A stretch of DNA of 64,000 bases from Pseudomonas turukhanskensis (GTDB taxonomy: Bacteria > Pseudomonadota > Gammaproteobacteria > Pseudomonadales > Pseudomonadaceae). This document shows positions 57,719 to 64,000 of the stretch, piece by piece. The notes below the pieces were generated by a model that searched no databases, was not told the DNA's origin, and saw only the letters and a program-made list of their open reading frames with translations. Each line of letters starts with the position of its first letter. Position 1 is the first letter of the stretch. The translations under genes and the position numbers were made by a program. The stretch covers positions 32,677-96,676 of the forward strand of contig NZ_BSFN01000018.1 in the NCBI RefSeq assembly GCF_027922365.1, in the 5' to 3' direction.

Positions 57719-59170
57719 ATGACCGTTCAAATCACCATCGACAATCGCAAGCGTGATGCTTCCGACGGCAAGACCTTTCAACGCATTGACCCGGTCAGCG
57801 GCAAGGCCGTGAGCGTAGGCGCGGCGTGCACCGTCGAAGATGCCCTGCAAGCCGCTGAGTCCTCGGCACAGGCATTTCGTACCTGGTCGCTGACCGGCCC
57901 GACCGAGCGACGCCGTATTCTGCTGGCCGCCGCCGACGTGCTGGAGTCGAAAATGGCCGAGTTCTGCCGCGTGATGGCCGAAGAAATCGGTGCCTCGCAG
58001 CTGTGGGCGCAATTCAACGTCGGCGCCTCTGCTGGTCTGCTGCGTGAGGCCGCGGCCATGACCACGCAAATCAAAGGTGAAACCATTCCGACCGACAAGC
58101 CGGGCGCGCTTTCGATGACCTTGCGCCAACCGGTCGGCACTGTATTGAGCATCGTGCCGTGGAACGGCCCAGTGATTCTTGGCGCCCGTGCGATTGCCTA
58201 CCCGTTGGCCTGCGGCAATACCGTGATTTTCAAAGGCTCGGAAAACAGCCCACGGACGCATGCGTTGTTGGCCGAAGCCTTCTATGAAGCCGGTCTGCCG
58301 CCTGGTGTGTTGAACTTCCTGATCAGCGCGCCGGCCGACGCCGCTGCCGTGACCGAAGCGCTGGTCGCCCATGACAGCGTGCGCCGGGTCAACTTCACCG
58401 GCTCCACCAAGGTCGGCCGCATGATTGCCCAGACCTGTGCCAGCCACCTCAAACGCTGCCTGCTGGAACTGGGCGGCAAAGCGCCCTTTATCGTGCTGGA
58501 CGATGCCGATATCGATGGCGCGGTGAATGCTGCCGTGTTCGGCGCGTTTCTGTACCAGGGGCAAATCTGCATGTCGACCGAGCGTTTTGTCGTCGATGAG
58601 CGCGTGGCAGATGACTTCGTCGCCCGTTTTGCCAAGCGTGTGGCAGCGCTGGAAACCAACCTGCCGAGCGAATCGCCAGCCTGCGTGATCGGCCCGATGA
58701 TCGCTCAAGGTTCGGTGCAGCGGATCAATCAACTGCTCGACGATGCCATGGGTAAAGGCGCCAAGGTTGTGGCTGGCGGGTTGGCCGAAAGCGCCTTGAT
58801 GAAACCCACCCTGGTCGACGGCGTAACCCGCAGCATGGCCATTTACGACGAAGAAACCTTTGGCCCGGTAACCACCATCGTGCGCGTGAAAGATGCCGAA
58901 GAAGCACTGGCGGTGGCCAATGACACAGCCTATGGCCTGTCGTCGTCGATCTTCAGCGCCGACGTTACCAAGGCGCTGCAACTGGCTGCGCGCCTGGACG
59001 CCGGCTGCGTGCATATCAACGGCGCGACCGTGCAAAACGAGCCCCAGGCGCCCTACGGCGGCATGAAGAAAAGTGGCTACGGCCGCTTTGACGGCAGTGC
59101 CGTGATCGAGGAGTTCACCGAGGTCAAGTGGGTCACGGTGGAGCCTTCCAACCAGCCTTACCCGTTCTAA
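57719..59170 (+). CDS. Aryl-aldehyde dehydrogenase (salicylaldehyde dehydrogenase-like)
   Basis: A 483-residue NAD(P)-dependent aldehyde dehydrogenase. Landmarks: IVPWNGPVILGARAIAYPLA (cofactor site), LELGGKAPFIVLDDADID (Glu base) and YQGQICMSTERFVVDE (catalytic Cys). The pattern fits NahF/vanillin dehydrogenase-type enzymes. ATG 57719 follows GAGGAACC. It lies 29 bp after the alcohol dehydrogenase, and the pair would take an aryl alcohol to its acid, here salicylate. A GC-rich hairpin follows its stop (59178-59206). Confidence 0.88.
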   Translation: MTVQITIDNRKRDASDGKTFQRIDPVSGKAVSVGAACTVEDALQAAESSAQAFRTWSLTGPTERRRILLAAADVLESKMAEFCRVMAEEIGASQLWAQFNVGASAGLLREAAAMTTQIKGETIPTDKPGALSMTLRQPVGTVLSIVPWNGPVILGARAIAYPLACGNTVIFKGSENSPRTHALLAEAFYEAGLPPGVLNFLISAPADAAAVTEALVAHDSVRRVNFTGSTKVGRMIAQTCASHLKRCLLELGGKAPFIVLDDADIDGAVNAAVFGAFLYQGQICMSTERFVVDERVADDFVARFAKRVAALETNLPSESPACVIGPMIAQGSVQRINQLLDDAMGKGAKVVAGGLAESALMKPTLVDGVTRSMAIYDEETFGPVTTIVRVKDAEEALAVANDTAYGLSSSIFSADVTKALQLAARLDAGCVHINGATVQNEPQAPYGGMKKSGYGRFDGSAVIEEFTEVKWVTVEPSNQPYPF

Positions 59171-59240
59171 AGCAGCAGGCCCGGCCGGTGTTCTGCCGAC
59201 CGGGCCCGCAACTGGTTGCTCCCGTGCGCCGGTTAAGCGC

Positions 59241-59256
59241 CGGCGATTTACAACGT
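59241..59256. repeat. Partial copy of the salicylate-cluster repeat
   Basis: CGGCGATTTACAACGT matches the start of the 26-bp repeat at 60278 and lies ahead of the porin gene. Confidence 0.4.
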
Positions 59257-59266
59257 CACCAACTAC

Positions 59267-59274
59267 AACAACAA
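59267..59274 (+). promoter_or_regulatory. A-rich CA motif before the porin gene
   Basis: AACAACAA within CTACAACAACAACG, 11-18 nt before ATG 59285. A candidate Crc/Hfq site. Confidence 0.5.
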
Positions 59275-59284
59275 CGTGGTGCCT

Positions 59285-60205
59285 ATGAACATTCGTCCTT
59301 CTGTAATGCGTGCTCCGTATTCCCCCCTATCTCGCCTGCTCGCGGGCTCCGTTGCCATTCTCGCGTTGCCTGTTGCTCAGGCCACCGAAGGCGGCGGCTC
59401 TTCGTACCCCATGGGTGCAGAAAACTACATGACCGGCGCCATGCCACCGCCCGGCTTCTATGCCCAGGTATTTGCCGAGCGCTATAGCGCCGACAACCTG
59501 CGGGATAACAGCGGCCATGATGCCGTTGAGCACTTTGACCTGGACGCTGCCGTGGTAGCGCCGAGGTTGATCTGGGTGACCGAGCAAAAGGTGTTGGACG
59601 GCAACCTGGCGTTTCACCTTAACGTGCCGCTTGTGGATTTAAAGGTTGAAGTAAACGACCAGCATCAGCGCCGCAAAGGCATGGGCGACGTCATTTTCGG
59701 CCCGGCACTGGGCTACCACTACAGCGACAAGCTCCATGCCATCTACGCCCTGGATATTTTCGCCCCCACCGGCCGTTATGACCGCGATGACCTTGCCAAT
59801 ATCGGCCGCAATTACTGGGCGGTGGAGCCCATTGTGGCGCTGTCCTATGTCGACCCGGACGGCCTCAACCTGGATGTGAAGTTGATGTACGACTTCAATG
59901 CCCGCAACCCGGACACCGACTACCGCTCAGGCCAGGAAGCCCACGCGGACTACTCCGCTGGCTGGGGCTTCGGTAATGGCTGGGTGGTTGGTGTTGGCGG
60001 CTACATCTACCGCCAGGTCACCGACGACAACCAGAACGGCGATACCGTGGACGACAACAAAGGCCGCGCATTCGCCATCGGCCCGTCCATCAAGTACAGC
60101 GACAACAGCGGTTGGTTTGTCACCGCCAAGTGGCAGCAGGAACAGGCCGTACGCAATCGTGCTGAAGGTGATGCCTACTGGTTGAAGCTGACGGTTCCGC
60201 TTTAA
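59285..60205 (+). CDS. Phenol MetA-pathway type outer-membrane protein
   Basis: A 306-residue exported beta-rich protein: signal region LLAGSVAILALPVAQA, then TEGGGSSYPMGAENYMTGAM, FHLNVPLVDLKVEV and GDVIFGPALGYHYSD, as in the PF13557 (phenol MetA-deg) family of aromatic-uptake porins. It is the last structural gene of the salicylate cluster and probably admits the aromatic substrate through the outer membrane. ATG 59285 is preferred over GTG 59276. Confidence 0.85.
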   Translation: MNIRPSVMRAPYSPLSRLLAGSVAILALPVAQATEGGGSSYPMGAENYMTGAMPPPGFYAQVFAERYSADNLRDNSGHDAVEHFDLDAAVVAPRLIWVTEQKVLDGNLAFHLNVPLVDLKVEVNDQHQRRKGMGDVIFGPALGYHYSDKLHAIYALDIFAPTGRYDRDDLANIGRNYWAVEPIVALSYVDPDGLNLDVKLMYDFNARNPDTDYRSGQEAHADYSAGWGFGNGWVVGVGGYIYRQVTDDNQNGDTVDDNKGRAFAIGPSIKYSDNSGWFVTAKWQQEQAVRNRAEGDAYWLKLTVPL

Positions 60206-60277
60206 CGCCTCGTGGGTGCAGGGCCCAGCAACGGGCCCGACGTTCCCGGGTCGATTGACGACAAAATAGCTACATAC

Positions 60278-60303
60278 CGGCGATTTACAGCGTGTTTATC
60301 GCC
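60278..60303. repeat. Right copy of the 26-bp direct repeat
   Basis: CGGCGATTT-N3-GCGTGTTTATC-N-CC again, in the same orientation as the copy at 52946. Together they bracket the salicylate genes. Confidence 0.5.
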
Positions 60304-60389
60304 TTCAGGATCTCTCCTATTCTTCCGTCACTGCCCAGCCGCGTCACGCGGCAGAGCACGCGCTACCCACTTGAATAGAGGATTACCCC

Positions 60390-60587
60390 ATGCCTGTTGT
60401 ACGAGTTAGCTGGTTCGAAGGGAAAGACCACGCCGCGAAAGAAGCCGTCGCTGCTGAAATCACCCAAAGCATCGTGAAAAACACCGGTACCGACGCCAAC
60501 TACATCTACGTCATTTTCGAAGACGTAGCGCCATCGGATTGGGCCGGTGCCGGCAAGCTGTACGGCGAAGACCCGAAGAAGACCTAA
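60390..60587 (+). CDS. 4-oxalocrotonate tautomerase-family protein
   Basis: A 65-residue small tautomerase. It begins MPVVRVSWFEG, so Met removal exposes the catalytic N-terminal Pro; the later YIYVIFEDVAPSDW is the family core. It is larger than, but related to, XylH-type tautomerases. It follows the porin by 184 bp and may isomerise a ring-cleavage product, though the ortho pathway itself does not need it. Confidence 0.88.
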   Translation: MPVVRVSWFEGKDHAAKEAVAAEITQSIVKNTGTDANYIYVIFEDVAPSDWAGAGKLYGEDPKKT

Positions 60588-60617
60588 GCGTTAATCGCCA
60601 GTGGGCTGTCGGAAGCG

Positions 60618-61562
60618 TTATTTCTTCTTGGCAGCCCGGGCTTTGTTCTTCTGTGTTGGATATCCCGACTCCCAGTCGACGTGTTCAAACTGTTCGACCA
60701 GAAAATTGATAAACGCCCGCACCTTCGATGCCAGGTGTTTACGGGTTGGATACACCGCGTATATCCCCAGCTCCACCGAGCGGTACGCCGGTAGCAACTC
60801 CACCAGATCGCCCCGCCGAATATCCTCGCTGACCATAAAACTGGGCTGCAGCAAGATGCCGCATGCGTTAAGTGCAATAGACCGGCACGTGTCGCCGTTA
60901 TTGCAGCGTATGACCGAGCGTGTGGTGACTTTATGCTCGCCGTCAGGCCCGGTAAAACTCCATTCGTTGCCGCTGGAGAAGTTGCTGTAAGCAATAACGC
61001 GGTGCTCGGTGAGGTCCTGCGGCACGGTCACTGGCGGGTGGCTGCTGATGTAGTTCGGGGACGCGCACAAGCGCATCTGCGTGCTGGCAAAGCGGCGCCC
61101 CACCAGCGACGAACTTTCCATTCGCGCAATCCGCACCGCCACGTCATAGCCCTCCTCCACCAAGTCGACCTGACGGTCGTTCAGACTGATCTCCAGCTCA
61201 ATTTTCGGGTTCTGATTGAGAAAAGCCGTCCACAGTGGCGCCAGGTGCAACACGCCAAAACTCACCGGCGCGTTCACCCGCAGTACCCCGGAAGGTTCGT
61301 GATTGCCAGACGAAACCGCGTTTTCCGCCTCGCCCATCAAGGCCAGCACTTCCCGCGCCTGCTGGTAGAACACCCGTCCCTCTTCCGTCAACGACAGACG
61401 CCGCGTGGTGCGCTGCAACAGGCGCACACCCAAGCGTTCCTCAAGAGCGTTTACGTGCCTGGAAACGGCGGCCTTGGACATTTCCAGCGCATCGACTGCG
61501 CCGATAAAACTGCCCTTGTCGACCACTGCGCAAAACACCTGCATTTCCAACGCGCGATCCAT
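60618..61562 (-). CDS. LysR-family regulator
   Basis: A 314-residue LysR regulator with an N-terminal helix-turn-helix (FIGAVDALEMSKAAVSRHVN, GVRLLQRTTRRLSLTEEG), typical of the CrgA/AaeR-like subgroup that carries the RTTR segment. The C-terminus ends in a Lys/Arg tail (NKARAAKKK). It is divergent from the NAD(P)-binding reductase at 61668 across 105 bp, which is therefore its likely target. Confidence 0.88.
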   Translation of the reverse strand: MDRALEMQVFCAVVDKGSFIGAVDALEMSKAAVSRHVNALEERLGVRLLQRTTRRLSLTEEGRVFYQQAREVLALMGEAENAVSSGNHEPSGVLRVNAPVSFGVLHLAPLWTAFLNQNPKIELEISLNDRQVDLVEEGYDVAVRIARMESSSLVGRRFASTQMRLCASPNYISSHPPVTVPQDLTEHRVIAYSNFSSGNEWSFTGPDGEHKVTTRSVIRCNNGDTCRSIALNACGILLQPSFMVSEDIRRGDLVELLPAYRSVELGIYAVYPTRKHLASKVRAFINFLVEQFEHVDWESGYPTQKNKARAAKKK

Positions 61563-61667
61563 AATTGCCTCATTTATCGGAACTATAAGTCACATTAAAG
61601 CAGCTTTATCTCGCTAATCGAATCTTTAAACTGGGCCCCATCAAACACACATCACGAGGCACAAGAC

Positions 61668-62297
61668 ATGAACATTACCCTTATCGGTACCGGCAACATG
61701 GGCTCGGCTTTCGCTCAACAGTTGTCTAACGCAGGCCACCAAGTACGTATCACTGGCCGTGACCTGGACAAGGCGCGCGCTGTGGCCGCGCAACATCAAA
61801 ACGTCGAAGCATTCGCCGCTGACCAGGCACTGGGCCAGAACGAAGTCGTGATTGTCGCTACTGCATACCAGGACGCTGTAACCGCTCTGCAGAGCCTGGG
61901 CAACCTGGCAGGCAAAGTGGTGATCGACATCACCAACCCGCTGACCGCCGATTACATGGGCCTGACCATCGGCCACAGCACCAGTGCTGCCGAAGAAATC
62001 GCCAAGGCATTGCCCGGCGTAGAGCTGGTGAAAGGCTTCAACACCCTGTTTGCCCAGGTATTGGCCAGCGGCCCAACCTTCGCCAACGACCAGCAAGGCA
62101 GCGTATTTCTGGCCAGCGATAGCGCACGGGCCAAACAAACCGCCGTATCGCTCGCCCAAAGCCTGGGCTGGAAAACCGTGGATGCTGGCGGCCTTGTGAA
62201 CGCGCGTTATCTGGAAGCGGTGGCCGGTTTCAACATCTACCTCGGCTACGGCGCTGGCCTGGGCACGCAGATCGCGCCGGCCTGGCTGGCTCGTTAA
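61668..62297 (+). CDS. NAD(P)-binding reductase (F420-dependent NADP reductase-like)
   Basis: A 209-residue Rossmann protein: MNITLIGTGNMGSAFAQQLS, VVIDITNPLTADYMG, then LVKGFNTLFAQVLASGP, matching the coenzyme F420-dependent NADP oxidoreductase family (PF03807-like). Pseudomonas lacks classical F420, so it probably uses NADP with another partner. GAGGCACAAG precedes ATG 61668. Just downstream is a DoxX gene, and together they look like a redox or stress unit controlled by the flanking LysR genes. Confidence 0.85.
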   Translation: MNITLIGTGNMGSAFAQQLSNAGHQVRITGRDLDKARAVAAQHQNVEAFAADQALGQNEVVIVATAYQDAVTALQSLGNLAGKVVIDITNPLTADYMGLTIGHSTSAAEEIAKALPGVELVKGFNTLFAQVLASGPTFANDQQGSVFLASDSARAKQTAVSLAQSLGWKTVDAGGLVNARYLEAVAGFNIYLGYGAGLGTQIAPAWLAR

Positions 62298-62378
62298 TCC
62301 CCCTTCAACAGCAGCTGGCGCCATGACTAATACGTTGTGGCGCTGGCCCCTACTCCCCACAAAAATAGGAAGTTCGCC

Positions 62379-62783
62379 ATGACCAACCCTTCTCGTACCG
62401 TTCCTTACGCTGCACTGATTCTGCGTTTGATCCTGGGCGTTATGTTTCTCGCCCATGGCCTGACCAAGCTGCTGGTATTTACCCCGGCAGGCACTGCTGG
62501 CTTTTTTGAGTCCATCGGCTTTCCAGGCTTTCTTGCCTACCCGGTCATTGCATTCGAAGTGGTTGGGGGTCTGTTTCTGATCCTCGGTGTCTTCGCCCGC
62601 TGGGTAGCCGCGATTGCCACCGTGCAATTGTTTGTCGCCGCCACCGTGCACTTCGGTAATGGTTGGAGCTTCACCAACCCAAATGGTGGCTGGGAATACC
62701 CTGTGTTTCTGTCGCTGACCGCACTCGCCTTGGCTTTGCTGGATGACGGCGCGTTTGCCCTGAAGCGTTCGTTCCGTAACTAA
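62379..62783 (+). CDS. DoxX-family membrane protein
   Basis: A 134-residue inner-membrane protein with four TM helices: ALILRLILGVMFLAHGLTKL, FPGFLAYPVIAFEVVGGLFL and the following two, as in DoxX/DoxD proteins. AGGAAG precedes ATG 62379. DoxX proteins respond to oxidative or electrophile stress in several bacteria; the function in this pair is unknown. It converges with the LysR gene at 62791 with 7 bp between them. Confidence 0.9.
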   Translation: MTNPSRTVPYAALILRLILGVMFLAHGLTKLLVFTPAGTAGFFESIGFPGFLAYPVIAFEVVGGLFLILGVFARWVAAIATVQLFVAATVHFGNGWSFTNPNGGWEYPVFLSLTALALALLDDGAFALKRSFRN

Positions 62784-62790
62784 GCGCTCG

Positions 62791-63693
62791 CTAGCTGGCC
62801 GTTGCCGGGTTTTCACCAAACTCGGCAAGGGCAAAATCCAGAAAGCTTTTCAGCTTCGGCGTCATGCGCCGGTCCGGCGCATACAGCACATGGAACGGTC
62901 GAGTGGGCACAGGATAGTCGTCCAATAGCGTCACCAACTCACCCGCCTGCAACGCCTCTCGGACCAGCTCCAGTGGTTGCAACAACAACCCCAGCCCAGC
63001 CAACGCCGCACACAACAGTGGTTCGCCGTGATCGACCATCAACCGGCTGGTGACCGGCACCACAATGCGCCCGTCGGGGCCTGTAAAGGTCCACTGTGTG
63101 CGCAGCTCCGTGTGAGCAAACCCCAGGCAATCATGGTCTTTCAGATCCCAAGGTGTCTTCGGCGCCGGCTTTCTCTGCAGATAGACAGGAGCCGCGCACA
63201 GCACCAGTTTGTAAGGCGCCAGAGCCCGGGCGATCAGCCCGCTGTCCGCCAACTGGCCAACCCGAAAGATAACGTCGTAGCCTTCATCAATCAGGTCCAC
63301 CGAACGGTTGGACAAATTCAGCTCAACTTCCACTTCAGGGAATTGCTGCATAAACCTTGGCAATACCGGCGCCAGACTGTTCATGCCAAAGCTCACCGGC
63401 GCATTAATTCGCAAACGCCCGCTGGGCAGCGCCTGTTCATGGGCAGCCAGGTTTTCTGCCAATTCAACTTCGGTAACGATGTGTTTGGCCCGCTCGTAAA
63501 ACGAGCGGCCAAAATCGGTGAGGCTTTGCCGCCGCGTTGTGCGGTTAAGCAGCCGGACACCCAAGCGTTGCTCCAGGGCATGCACATGTTTGCCCACCAA
63601 CTGTGACGACATTTTCATCGTCTCGGCTGCGGCGCTGAACGACCCCAGATCCACTGCTTTTACAAACGCCTGCAAGCTGGTCAGTCGATCCAT
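62791..63693 (-). CDS. LysR-family regulator
   Basis: A 300-residue LysR regulator (FSAAAETMKMSSQLVGKHVH, GVRLLNRTTRRQSLTDFG), a close relative of the one at 60618: both share the RTTR segment and similar effector-domain spacing (RLRINAPVSFGMNSLAPVLP). It converges with the DoxX gene and is divergent from the small exported ORF at 63802. Effector unknown. Confidence 0.88.
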   Translation of the reverse strand: MDRLTSLQAFVKAVDLGSFSAAAETMKMSSQLVGKHVHALEQRLGVRLLNRTTRRQSLTDFGRSFYERAKHIVTEVELAENLAAHEQALPSGRLRINAPVSFGMNSLAPVLPRFMQQFPEVEVELNLSNRSVDLIDEGYDVIFRVGQLADSGLIARALAPYKLVLCAAPVYLQRKPAPKTPWDLKDHDCLGFAHTELRTQWTFTGPDGRIVVPVTSRLMVDHGEPLLCAALAGLGLLLQPLELVREALQAGELVTLLDDYPVPTRPFHVLYAPDRRMTPKLKSFLDFALAEFGENPATAS

Positions 63694-63801
63694 TGGAAAC
63701 GCTCTATTTGGAATGTCGGCGCATTTTGACGATTTATCATTTTGGCTTTCAAGTCTTAAATGGCTGCCCTGCCCTATTTGCCGAACAGACTGATAACACG
63801 C

Positions 63802-63960
63802 ATGAAGACCAAGACAATCAAGACCTTGCTGCTGGCTGCCTCACTGAGCGCCGTCAGCCCCTTCACGCTCGCCGCCTCTGCACTTTCTGTGATCGGCCAC
63901 GACGGGGAGCCCGCAGAATTCGGAAAAAATCGTACGCTAAGGTTTTCCGGGCAACCGTAG
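63802..63960 (+). CDS. Small exported protein, possibly truncated
   Basis: ATG 63802 opens a signal peptide (TIKTLLLAASLSAVSPFTLA) followed by about 30 residues and a stop at 63960. Shifting frame by one base near 63945 gives an open reading to the window edge (GNRSGLNFPSS...). It could be a full short periplasmic protein, or the 5' end of a frameshifted gene continuing past 64000. No family recognised. Confidence 0.4.
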   Translation: MKTKTIKTLLLAASLSAVSPFTLAASALSVIGHDGEPAEFGKNRTLRFSGQP

Positions 63961-64000
63961 CGGCCTGAACTTCCCGTCCTCCAGCCTGCGGCTCTGCCGC

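Noticed and set aside
57680..59035. A 451-codon minus-strand frame over the aldehyde dehydrogenase gene
   Set aside because: Antisense shadow of a well-supported gene with intact catalytic residues.

Overview
The window looks like a chromosomal segment of a fluorescent-group Pseudomonas. The reasons are the 180-kDa-class NAD-glutamate dehydrogenase, the catR/catBCA locus, the MoxR/BatABD-type operon, a DUF3077-like small gene behind a structured leader, REP elements, and A-rich motifs of the Crc/Hfq (catabolite repression) type ahead of catabolic start codons. Assignments rest on reading motifs and on remembered family features; no database search was possible.

Layout. (1) 204-13636: a plus-strand block of an FAD hydroxylase, an envelope export module (DUF1302, DUF1329, YCF48-like, MMPL/RND), an MFS transporter, a cupin, an FAH-family hydrolase, an SDR epimerase, a cyclase-family hydrolase and a tandem-Cache periplasmic protein. 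It looks like uptake and degradation of an unidentified aromatic or cyclic compound. (2) 13666-14063: REP-like repeats. (3) 14096-20987, minus strand: MoxR, DUF58, DUF4381, BatA, BatB/C and BatD. (4) 21195-21561: a 110-bp tandem repeat array, then gdhB (21846-26687). (5) 26700-30720: a decayed accessory region with a broken membrane gene, a structured leader plus DUF3077-like gene, a truncated type I secretion ABC gene joined to a glycosyltransferase remnant, an AT-rich gene of unknown function and a frameshifted RTX protein. (6) 30738-35915: small unknowns, an SGNH hydrolase, a DHA2 transporter, an exported alpha/beta hydrolase and a diguanylate cyclase.

(7) 36309-45005 is the most novel-looking unit: an NMT1-type ABC importer, a Tsx-like porin, an adenosine-deaminase-like enzyme, an LLM flavin monooxygenase with its FMN reductase, and a MarR regulator. 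Three promoters carry the same 18-bp palindrome, TTGTCAAGGCCTTTACAA or a one- or two-base variant, placed so that one arm supplies the -35 box. I infer a locally regulated pathway that imports, deaminates and oxidises a nucleobase-like N-heterocycle.

(8) 45051-49254: AlkB-like oxygenase, dienelactone-hydrolase-family protein, cytochrome b561, and the formaldehyde set frmR-frmA-gfa with a recognisable FrmR-type operator. (9) 49443-52886: catBCA with divergent catR. (10) 53067-60587: a NahR-like regulator, salicylate hydroxylase, a second catechol 1,2-dioxygenase, aryl-alcohol dehydrogenase, aryl-aldehyde dehydrogenase, a phenol-type porin and a tautomerase. Together these predict salicyl alcohol -> salicylaldehyde -> salicylate -> catechol -> muconate, feeding the adjacent catBC genes. 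(11) 60618-64000: two LysR regulators flanking an NAD(P)-binding reductase and a DoxX protein, then a small exported ORF at the edge.
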